Positions 1-6,534 of a stretch of 11,193 nucleotides of DNA are shown here, piece after piece (the stretch's first letter is position 1; each line of letters begins with the position of its first letter). The stretch is from the NCBI GenBank assembly GCA_021772215.1, contig JAJFMK010000156.1, positions 1-11,193 on the forward strand. Direction: 5' to 3'. The DNA is from Chlamydiota bacterium. Lineage in GTDB: Bacteria; Chlamydiota; Chlamydiia; Chlamydiales; JAJFMK01. The notes below the pieces were generated by a model. That model was given only the letters and a program-made list of their open reading frames with translations, did no database searches and was not told the origin of the DNA. The translations under genes and the position numbers were made by a program.

Positions 1-1674
1 CCTAGCTGGTTGACCTTCACTCCGGGAACAAGAACTTTTAGTGCTGCGGCAACAAGTAAGCCTGAGGGCCTGCATGAAATTACGCTGACTGCTGACGATG
101 GACGAATGGGCAGCTGGAGCCACACCTTTTTAATGGGTGTAGGCGAAAATCCTCAAATAATCAATCCTCTTACGGATCAGGGCATTGATATCGGCAGAAG
201 TTATGTGAGGGATATCTCCTCTGGATTTGCTGGAGGCTCTTATCCCTACTCATTTGCGGTGACACAAACGGGTGGCTTGGCGCGCCCCTCTTGGCTATCT
301 CTTAGTAATATTCCAAGCTATGTTGGAGGGTATAACACGCCTGGGAATGCCTTCGCTTTGATTGTTGAGAACCAGATTGCTTATGTTGCTGATGGTAGCT
401 CTGGGCTTCAGACGATTGACGTCAGTGATCCAACACAGCCGACCCTACTAGGAAACTTTAACTTCGACGGCTCAGATGGTGCACTGGATTTAGATCTAGT
501 TGGAAGCCGAGCGTATGTGGCATTTGGCCTGTCAGGCACCCGGATTTTGGATGTTACCAATCACGCTAGCCCAACTCTTTTAGGAAGCTATGACACAACG
601 GATGCGGCTATCTCCGTTAGGGTTTCGGGGGATTTAGCCTTTATTGCCGATAGATATTCAGGTCTTAAAGTCATCAATATCAGTGACCCGGCAAACCCGC
701 TCTATGTTGGTGGTTATGACACGCCTGGTCAGGCTTTAGACTTACAGCTAATTGGAAACATTGCCTATGTTGTGGACTACGACTATGGTCTTCAGATCAT
801 TGACGTCAGCGATCCGACCACGCCAGTCCGTCTAGGGTACTATGATGCCAGTGGTTATACTATACGAAGAGTGACGGTCCAAGGCGATTTAGCTTACCTT
901 GCAAGCTATAATAATGGTCTTCTCATACTAAATATCAATGATCCAGCAATACCCTACTTTGTAGGAAGTTACAATACAGCTGGATCTGCTACCAAAGTGG
1001 AGGTCAAAGGGAACCTAGCCTATGTGGCAGACTACAGTGGTGGTCTTACCATTATCGATGTCAGAGATCCTACAAAGCCCACACTAGTGAAAGTGTATAG
1101 CGCTTCAGACTATGTCTACGGTGTTAACGTCATCGATAACTTAGCCTATTTAGCTGTCGATGATTCTGGAGGACTGCAGATCGTTGATCTGTCGAAGTGG
1201 CAGCTGTCTGGAACGCCATCTGAGAGCGACATGGCACTGCTTTCTCTCGATGTTAAAGTTGAAGATGCGCTCGGCTTTGGAGCCACAGATACCTTTAGTT
1301 TAGATGTTCAGCACTATCCGACATTGGTTAATCCAATAGATTCACAGATATTATATGTCGATGAACCTAACAGCATCACCATTCCAGCCAACACTTTCAA
1401 TGATGTCGATGGCGATCCTTTGACTTACACAGCGACGCTGTCTGACGGTTCACCGCTCCCTAGCTGGTTAACACTTGATTCACAAACTGGCATTTTTTCT
1501 GGGCAGCCGTCTATGAGAAGAGGGGATCCTATGAGATTGAAGTCATCGCAAACGATGGACGAATGGGTACTAGCAGTGCGCAGTTTGCTGCCAATGTGGG
1601 GTTGGCTCCGATTGTCATTAACCCTATTTCTCCTCAAGGAGCCGTTCCAACTATCCCCTTTGCTTTACCCATAA
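1..1674 (+). CDS. Giant cadherin-like (CADG) repeat protein with LVIVD propeller, upstream fragment (5' end outside window, frameshifted)
   Basis: This frame is open from the first base of the window, so the true start lies upstream; a TTG at 10 is only an internal Leu codon of a PSWLTF motif. The fragment holds a partial CADG-type module (1-153), a second module (154-1320) interrupted by seven LVIVD-type repeats (313-1197), and the first two thirds of a third module (from 1321). Signatures include NPI/NPL at module starts, F-N-D-V-D-G-D, LPSWL and FSGQP. Up to about 1512 the frame follows the module pattern. After that its last 54 codons lose the pattern, while the +3 frame resumes it, so residues after 1512 are out-of-frame readthrough ending at the TAA at 1672. 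CADG modules are known in extracellular and surface proteins, often as calcium-stabilised adhesive stalks. An envelope or secreted location is inferred; no signal peptide can be seen because the N-terminus is missing. Confidence 0.85.
   Translation, partial: PSWLTFTPGTRTFSAAATSKPEGLHEITLTADDGRMGSWSHTFLMGVGENPQIINPLTDQGIDIGRSYVRDISSGFAGGSYPYSFAVTQTGGLARPSWLSLSNIPSYVGGYNTPGNAFALIVENQIAYVADGSSGLQTIDVSDPTQPTLLGNFNFDGSDGALDLDLVGSRAYVAFGLSGTRILDVTNHASPTLLGSYDTTDAAISVRVSGDLAFIADRYSGLKVINISDPANPLYVGGYDTPGQALDLQLIGNIAYVVDYDYGLQIIDVSDPTTPVRLGYYDASGYTIRRVTVQGDLAYLASYNNGLLILNINDPAIPYFVGSYNTAGSATKVEVKGNLAYVADYSGGLTIIDVRDPTKPTLVKVYSASDYVYGVNVIDNLAYLAVDDSGGLQIVDLSKWQLSGTPSESDMALLSLDVKVEDALGFGATDTFSLDVQHYPTLVNPIDSQILYVDEPNSITIPANTFNDVDGDPLTYTATLSDGSPLPSWLTLDSQTGIFSGQPSMRRGDPMRLKSSQTMDEWVLAVRSLLPMWGWLRLSLTLFLLKEPFQLSPLLYP
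154..1320 (+). repeat. CADG module 2, interrupted by the LVIVD propeller
   Basis: The module opens with QIINPLTDQ, continues to RPSWLSLSN (ending near 312) and then stops. It resumes at W-Q-L-S-G-T-P-S-E-S-D (1198 on), runs through VEDALGFGATDTFSLDVQ and ends at 1320. Removing the propeller (313-1197) leaves 282 nt, or 94 codons, which is a normal module length here. The insertion sits where other modules have the short D-x-x-T-R-T turn between the WLSF strand and the FSG strand. The F-x-D-x-D-G-D motif is replaced by FAGGSYPYSF, so its calcium site may be absent. Confidence 0.8.
313..1197 (+). repeat. Seven tandem LVIVD-type repeats forming a beta-propeller
   Basis: Seven repeats of 39-44 codons start at 313, 442, 574, 700, 826, 955 and 1081. 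The consensus is roughly vGsYdTpG-a-x-V-x-V-x-G-n-lAYVAD-x-s-GL-q-I-iDVSDPt-P. The family name comes from the L-x-I-x-D strand, seen here as GLQTIDVSDP, GLKVINISDP, GLQIIDVSDP, GLLILNINDP, GLTIIDVRDP and GLQIVDL. Seven repeats suit a closed seven-bladed propeller. Repeat 7 ends at LSK without the DP-x-P tail, where the host CADG module resumes with W-Q-L-S-G-T-P. LVIVD repeats occur in many bacterial surface proteins, mostly of unknown function, and the ligand of this copy cannot be deduced. Confidence 0.85.
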
Positions 1675-4600
1675 ATGCAACAGATCTTTTTAAGGATTTT
1701 GAAGAGCTGCCTCTCACACTTGAGGCCTTTACTACTGAAGGAGATCTACCTCTATGGCTAAACTTTAACGAGATCATACAAACATCTAACCCAGGAGGCA
1801 CTTGGAACCTGTTTGGTACCCCCGCTGATACCGATATCGGTACCATCTCTGTAAATATTGTAGGAACGAATTCACTAGGCTTTCCAGGTAACGCTTTTTT
1901 TGATCTTTATGTAAGCTATATTCAGCTTTTGAACCCCATTCCTAACCAACAAGCAAGTGTTGGCGTCCTTTTTGACTACGCATTTCCTACTGACACTTTT
2001 GTCGACTTCAACGGAGACCCACTGACCTATATTGCTAAACTTGATGATGGCACAGTTTTGCCCTCTGACGGTTTTTGGATACAATTTAATCCCTCTCTAA
2101 GACGTTTTTCGGGAATTCCCTCTATTAATGATAAGGGGATATATCAGCTCTTTGTTTCAGCGGACAATGGGAATGGAGGAGAGCGCATTAGCACATTTAA
2201 TATTGATGTTCTTAACCAGTCTCCCACCCTAACTATTCCTATCCCAGACCAGTCAATCTCTGTTGCAAAGCCCTATTCGTATCAGGTTAACCCAAGCTCG
2301 TTTAGTGAACCTGATGGTGAAATTTTGACCTATGAAGCTATGCGAGAAAATGGAGTTTCTCTTCCTAGTTGGCTCAGTTTTGACTCTAACAGCTTAATCT
2401 TCTCAGGGACACCACCCGAGTTTGTCTTCGAAAGCATAAAGTTAACCGCTGCAGATCCATACGGAGCAACAGCGTCTGAGATATTTTCTATCAATGTTAC
2501 TAACAGCGCTCCCTATGTCAGTGAGCAGGTCCCAACTCAGGAGGCGATTTTAGGGATTCCCTATTCCTATGCCTTCTCTTCAAATACCTTTACTGATCCC
2601 GATGCTCATCAGCTGTATTACACTGCAACGAATAACGGCACCTCTCCGCTTCCGCTATGGTTAGCCTTTGATGCACCTACGAGAACCTTTTCAGGGTTGG
2701 CAGAGCTGTCGGATAAGGGGTCACTTCTTATTGAATTGACAGCTGATGATACTTTCGGCGGAAAGGCGAGTGCGCATTTTCAGATGCAAGCAACTAATCA
2801 TCCTCCAACTCACTCGACCTCCATTAATGATCAAACCGTAATTCCAGGCGAGGAGCTGAATTTTTCTCTTCCACTCGACACCTTTACTGATCCAGATGGA
2901 CATCCTTTAACCTACTCCGCTAGTGTGGGCGGCTCCTCTTCTCTTCCCTCGTGGTTAACGTTCACTTCATCTACTTTGACTTTTAAAGGAACGCCGGGTT
3001 CAAACGATCGCGGCGATTTATTATTAGTCGTTCAGGCAAATGATGGATATGAAGGGAAGGATACGCTTTCGTTTAATCTTGAGGTATATAATGGCTCTCC
3101 CAACCTAAATATTCCTCTTACTGATCAACTAGTTATCATTGGGTCTCCATTTGATTATACTTTTCCAATAAATACCTTTTTAGATCCAGAAGGCGATAGC
3201 CTGACATTCGTAGCTCTTTTAACGGACAATCGTGCCTTGCCCGGCTGGCTTTCATTCAATGCTGCGACGCGGACCTTTTCAGGGCTACCTCAAGATGAGG
3301 ATCGAGGGCTGAGTGAAATTCGACTGACAGCATACGATCCCTTTGGAGGCAGTGCGAGCGATGTATTTACTGTAACGATGCCAAATGAGGCACCTACTGT
3401 CTCAAACCCGATTCCAGATCAAGAGATCAACGTCTCTCAATCCTACTCCTATTCCATCCCTCCAGATAGCTTTTTTGACGTCGAAGGAGATCTCCTCAGC
3501 TATTCTGCGCGTCTAGCAGGAGGGGAAAATCTACCAACTTGGCTCAATTTTGTAGAAGAGGGCGTTCCTACCTTTTCAGGCATTCCAAACTCCGGTGACC
3601 AAAAGATATACCAAATAGAACTATTGGCTGATGATGGCGTTGGAGGCATTGGCGTTAGTCCCTTTGATCTTACTGTCCTAAACAGAGTGCCAGTAGTTAA
3701 TGGCGCAATTTCCAATCAATTAGTAAATGTAAATCAACAGTTTAGTCTCAATGTAGACAGCTCAATTTTTTTCGATCCTGATGGCGACCCATTGAATTAC
3801 AGCGCGGCTAGGGTTGATGGAAATTCTCTGCCCAACTGGCTTTACTTCGATCCTGAAGCTCTCACTTTTTCTGGAACGCCGCAAAATGATGATCGAGAGG
3901 TTATAGCAATTCAGCTCAAAGCTGAGGATGTTGTTAGCGATTATGCAACCGCATCTTTTGATCTCAGAGTGAATGGCTCTCCAGTCGTTGAACAGCCCCT
4001 ATCGACCCAGGTTGTTACCGTTGGGGAGGAGTTTGGTTTGAATCTAGTTGAGAAAGGGACATTTGGCGACGCTGACGGAGATGAGTTATCGTACTTTGCC
4101 AACCTTTCAAATGGATCACCACTTCCTTCTTGGCTGAGCTTTATTGGAAGTGAGGGAGTTTTTAGTGGGACACTGGATAGCGGGAATCATGAGACCCTTA
4201 TAGTTAAAGTAGACGCCTCGGACGGATATGGTGGCAGCGCTTCTCATACATTCTCTTTAAATGTTGCTAATCAATTGCCTCAAGCAACGCTGGAGATCCC
4301 AACACAAAAGGCAGGTATTAACAATCCCTTTATCTACGAAGTTCCTCAAGACCTTTTTGTCGATCCTGAAGGGGATCCAATTGTTGCCTATCGCTCCTAT
4401 TCAGAAGGAGGCGTTCTGCCCAATTGGCTAGAGTTTCAAATGGATAAGTTCAGGTTTGAAGGATATCCAGCTGAAAGTGACAAGGGTATATGGGATATTA
4501 CTCTAGAGGCAGAGGATTCATATGGTGGAGTAGGTTCAACAACTTTTGCAATATCTGTAGCAGAATTTGGTGATAATAGAGCCCCTGTACGTATTGACGA

Positions 4601-5192
4601 AATCCCTGACCAATTTGCCAAAACCGATGAACTCTTTACCTTTACCATCAGTGATAACCTATTTTTAGATCCTGATGGCGACACACTCTATTACAACGCT
4701 TCAATGTCTGGTGGTCCTCTTCCCGGTTGGTTGAATTTCGATGAGGAAAGCAGAGTGTTTTTAGGCATTCCTACCGAATCGGATTTAGGTAGCTATCCAC
4801 TCACTATCACTGCGAGTGATAATCTTGGTGGATTAGCAAGCGACACCTTTAAGCTCACGGTTTCAGATTCTACCAATTACCCGCCCATTGTCCTCAATCG
4901 AATAGACCGTAAACTGGCTAAACTCCATAAGAAATTTGAATTCTATATTCCAAACGATACCTTTCTTGACCCAGAAGGTGACCCTTTGACCATAACAGTA
5001 AACAAACTTGGCTCTACTGATCTTCCCAAATGGTTATCCTACGACGAAGACACGAGGCTATTAGAAGGGACTCCCGGCGATAGTGATACAGGTTTTTATT
5101 ATAATTCAAAATATTTGATAGAGGTTGTTGCAAGTGACGGAGCGAATCAGGAAAGCACCACGTTTAGTGTGATATTAAGAGGTGAAACCCCT
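1321..5192 (+). repeat. Tandem CADG (dystroglycan-type cadherin-like) modules 3-15
   Basis: Thirteen modules follow one another. I place their starts at 1321, 1611, 1923, 2226, 2514, 2808, 3102, 3396, 3693, 3984, 4281, 4587 and 4887, and the last ends at 5192. Most begin just after an N-x-x-P linker and are 288-312 nt long. Typical features in order are I-P-D-Q, F-x-D-P-D/E-G-D-x-L-x-Y, LPxWLxF, FSGTP, and a closing A-D-D-x-x-GG-x-A-S strand. Module 4 is the most diverged (F-K-D-F-E-E in place of the acidic motif, and a loop before LFGTP). Module 5 has a PSDGFWIQF variant of the LPSWL strand, and modules 7 and 12 have weak FSG-P strands. The repeats are diverged at DNA level, pointing to old duplications rather than a recently unstable array. 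Confidence 0.8.
1510..1516 (+). other. Frameshift: one-base deletion splitting the giant CADG gene
   Basis: Frame 1 reads G-Q-P-S up to 1512, then loses the module pattern. From 1513, adding one base (for example an A, making AAT GAG AAG) would give S-N-E-K-R-G-S-Y-E-I-E in frame with everything downstream. Two independent signs support a missing single base. Module 3 measures 290 nt, not a multiple of three, whereas the other complete modules are all multiples of three. The repeated words CCTAGCTGGTT (1 and 1459) and ACGATGGACGAATGGG (95 and 1552) are 94 nt apart in module 1 but 93 nt apart in module 3. No homopolymer or canonical slippery heptamer lies at the site, so programmed frameshifting looks unlikely. 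The sequence alone cannot separate a sequencing error from a real mutation. Confidence 0.8.
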
Positions 5193-5936
5193 GGCAAGAG
5201 GCTTCTTGCAATTCTTGGGGGGAGCGCAGCTGGCCTTGGTGTTTTAGCAGAAGTAATTTCATATAGAGGAAGGCTGCTAAACTGGAATTACCCCAAAACT
5301 AACGAAATCGTGGTTATTGGAAAAGAACAGATTAGAAAACTTGATATTGATGATAAAGATGTCAAGGATATCACACTTCAGCATACTGATCGTTGGTATT
5401 TTATGAAATGTTGCCCATTACCAGCTGCATCGGCTATTTGTTCGAGATACTTTATTTTGAATTTAGCTCCGACTGAAGAGCCTGTTGTCGGTGGCCGGCC
5501 CTGGTTATCATGGGATGAGTGGGTTGATGACAGGGAAACAGTAAAGAAATTTTTAGCTATTAAAAATATTCCGAAATCCGAAAAGAACAAACAGTATATT
5601 ATCAGAGTTATGGGTGTTGCACATAGGATACTGCACGAAATAAAGCTTACCGTTGTTAAGTCTAACTCTCCGCTTTTAGGAAGTGGAACTGTTTGGGAAG
5701 AAGGTACTGAACCAAACGCTTCAAGAAGAGGCGCTGGTAACCCTGGCCGTGCAGGAGAATATCAGGTGCTGCTTCATCGAACGAATGACTCACAATACGG
5801 TAATTTTGAGATGCGGGTGTTGACTAGCCCAACAGGCGAGCAGCCAGATGATCCCGATTCAGATAGCGAAAATTCAGAGTTTTTTGGTCGGCCTATACGA
5901 GCTACTCCTCACTCCGCGCCACATCGCCCGCACTGA
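1563..5936 (+). CDS. Giant cadherin-like (CADG) repeat protein, downstream part with transmembrane segment and novel C-terminal domain
   Basis: This is the continuation of the gene that enters the window from the left, after a frameshift. The ATG at 1563 is internal to a conserved NDGRMG motif and has no ribosome binding site, so it is unlikely to be a real start; module homology continues upstream in this frame to about 1513. The protein carries the end of module 3, then modules 4-15 (1611-5192) in uninterrupted tandem. Most show F-x-D-P-D/E-G-D-x-L, LPxWLxF, FSGTP and a D-G-x-GG-x-A-S strand. After module 15 come a hydrophobic stretch (codons 5202-5258), a basic YRGR segment and about 220 residues that I do not recognise, ending in an Asp/Ser/Glu-rich tail. 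The layout (adhesive repeats, one membrane span, a distinct tail) suggests a type I envelope protein with the repeats outside. Function is inferred as adhesion or interaction with other cells. If the frameshift is real, this part may be untranslated. Confidence 0.8.
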   Translation: MGTSSAQFAANVGLAPIVINPISPQGAVPTIPFALPINATDLFKDFEELPLTLEAFTTEGDLPLWLNFNEIIQTSNPGGTWNLFGTPADTDIGTISVNIVGTNSLGFPGNAFFDLYVSYIQLLNPIPNQQASVGVLFDYAFPTDTFVDFNGDPLTYIAKLDDGTVLPSDGFWIQFNPSLRRFSGIPSINDKGIYQLFVSADNGNGGERISTFNIDVLNQSPTLTIPIPDQSISVAKPYSYQVNPSSFSEPDGEILTYEAMRENGVSLPSWLSFDSNSLIFSGTPPEFVFESIKLTAADPYGATASEIFSINVTNSAPYVSEQVPTQEAILGIPYSYAFSSNTFTDPDAHQLYYTATNNGTSPLPLWLAFDAPTRTFSGLAELSDKGSLLIELTADDTFGGKASAHFQMQATNHPPTHSTSINDQTVIPGEELNFSLPLDTFTDPDGHPLTYSASVGGSSSLPSWLTFTSSTLTFKGTPGSNDRGDLLLVVQANDGYEGKDTLSFNLEVYNGSPNLNIPLTDQLVIIGSPFDYTFPINTFLDPEGDSLTFVALLTDNRALPGWLSFNAATRTFSGLPQDEDRGLSEIRLTAYDPFGGSASDVFTVTMPNEAPTVSNPIPDQEINVSQSYSYSIPPDSFFDVEGDLLSYSARLAGGENLPTWLNFVEEGVPTFSGIPNSGDQKIYQIELLADDGVGGIGVSPFDLTVLNRVPVVNGAISNQLVNVNQQFSLNVDSSIFFDPDGDPLNYSAARVDGNSLPNWLYFDPEALTFSGTPQNDDREVIAIQLKAEDVVSDYATASFDLRVNGSPVVEQPLSTQVVTVGEEFGLNLVEKGTFGDADGDELSYFANLSNGSPLPSWLSFIGSEGVFSGTLDSGNHETLIVKVDASDGYGGSASHTFSLNVANQLPQATLEIPTQKAGINNPFIYEVPQDLFVDPEGDPIVAYRSYSEGGVLPNWLEFQMDKFRFEGYPAESDKGIWDITLEAEDSYGGVGSTTFAISVAEFGDNRAPVRIDEIPDQFAKTDELFTFTISDNLFLDPDGDTLYYNASMSGGPLPGWLNFDEESRVFLGIPTESDLGSYPLTITASDNLGGLASDTFKLTVSDSTNYPPIVLNRIDRKLAKLHKKFEFYIPNDTFLDPEGDPLTITVNKLGSTDLPKWLSYDEDTRLLEGTPGDSDTGFYYNSKYLIEVVASDGANQESTTFSVILRGETPGKRLLAILGGSAAGLGVLAEVISYRGRLLNWNYPKTNEIVVIGKEQIRKLDIDDKDVKDITLQHTDRWYFMKCCPLPAASAICSRYFILNLAPTEEPVVGGRPWLSWDEWVDDRETVKKFLAIKNIPKSEKNKQYIIRVMGVAHRILHEIKLTVVKSNSPLLGSGTVWEEGTEPNASRRGAGNPGRAGEYQVLLHRTNDSQYGNFEMRVLTSPTGEQPDDPDSDSENSEFFGRPIRATPHSAPHRPH
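5202..5258 (+). other. Predicted transmembrane segment of the giant CADG protein
   Basis: Directly after the last module (ending GETPGKR), 19 codons read LLAILGGSAAGLGVLAEVI, a small-residue and leucine-rich hydrophobic helix. It is followed by Y-R-G-R and L-L-N-W. Basic residues lie on both sides, so the positive-inside rule does not settle the topology. It is the only strongly hydrophobic stretch I see in the visible protein, consistent with a single-pass anchor. Confidence 0.65.
5265..5936 (+). other. Unrecognised C-terminal domain of the giant CADG protein
   Basis: About 220 residues follow the membrane segment and do not resemble the CADG modules. Visible features are a short acidic stretch (L-D-I-D-D-K-D), a cysteine cluster MKCCPLP with another Cys nine residues on, a Trp-rich segment RPWLSWDEW, a basic segment around KSEKNKQ, a Gly/Arg stretch NASRRGAGNPGRAG, and an Asp/Ser/Glu-rich end PDDPDSDSENSE. 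If the repeats face outward, this domain would be cytoplasmic. I cannot assign it to a family. Confidence 0.5.
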
Positions 5937-6534
5937 TTGTAGACGACAAATTTCGATCGTCACAAAGGACTTTCACTTACTAGATAATCGCCTTGTGGGC
6001 ATGAGAGCCTTTGCTATGTGGGGTTATAAAAGACGACGCCTTTGTAGACTTGGCCTTTCCGGACTTCTGCTAATTGTGCGGTTTGAGAACTTGAGCAAGT
6101 TTGCTCTCTTTACATCCAGATCGTTGGTATTTATTACACTTTCTCCGCAACTGAAAGTTAAGTCCAAATTCTTGTGTAAATTCACTTCTTAGTTGGTATT
6201 CTCATATTCTTGTTTAGTCCAGTTTAAGCATCATTTTATGTACCGAAAGCATGAGCCTGTCCCTACCCCCATGGGGGAAGGCGCGGAGTAAAGTTCTTCA
6301 CCAAGCGCTCCTGATAGTGTTAGCGGCCTTTGGTACAATAACGGGTCGAATTCTTCTTTAATCAAGCCTCCTCCTTATGCATTCTTTGGATTTAACAGGC
6401 CAGCCCTACGATCTAAACAGGTAGCACCTCTGTCAAAACATAATATTGAGATGGTCGAAATTTCTTTGTCTCTTTGTCATTATCGTCAATGTGATCTGGA
6501 AAAAAATGTAACTATTCTGTAGAGTCTGCAGCTT
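5937..6534. other. Long intergenic gap between giant gene and cysS
   Basis: About 600 bp hold no gene I can support. A frame open from 5848 to 6192 starts inside the giant gene and its product is rich in Arg, Leu, Ser and Phe with no recognisable motif, so I leave it out. I find no tRNA cloverleaf. Structures present are a perfect 12-nt palindrome CCCCCATGGGGG (6266-6277), a weak hairpin GAGCA/TGCTC (6093-6106) without a T-run, and a promoter-like pair at 6311-6339. No clear intrinsic terminator follows the giant gene. Confidence 0.6.
6311..6339 (+). promoter_or_regulatory. Possible sigma-70 extended -10 promoter upstream of cysS
   Basis: CTGATA (6311-6316, four of six matches to the -35 consensus) is separated by 17 nt from TACAAT (6334-6339, five of six matches to the -10 consensus). 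TG followed by one base sits just before the -10 box, the extended -10 form. Transcription would begin near 6346 and leave a leader of about 190 nt before the cysS ATG. This is the best candidate in the gap, but such matches also arise by chance. Confidence 0.35.

Noticed and set aside
10..12. TTG at 10 as the start codon of the first gene
   Set aside because: It is the Leu of a conserved PSWL motif and the frame is open to the window edge, so the gene begins upstream.
1491..1500. Run of six T at CATTTTTTCT as a programmed -1 frameshift site
   Set aside because: It does not form a canonical slippery heptamer in the reading frame, and slipping there would destroy the conserved SGQPS strand that follows in frame 1.
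6093..6106. Small inverted repeat GAGCA/TGCTC after the giant gene as a terminator
   Set aside because: The stem is only five pairs with a four-base loop and no T-run follows.
6119..6132. 14-nt word GATCGTTGGTATTT shared with 5388-5401 inside the giant gene, as a decayed duplicate of its 3' end
   Set aside because: Similarity does not extend beyond the word, and one such match is plausible by chance in a window of this size.
5848..6192. Open frame of 114 codons overlapping the end of the giant gene
   Set aside because: It starts inside the giant gene, has no ribosome binding site I can see, and its product shows no recognisable motif or domain.
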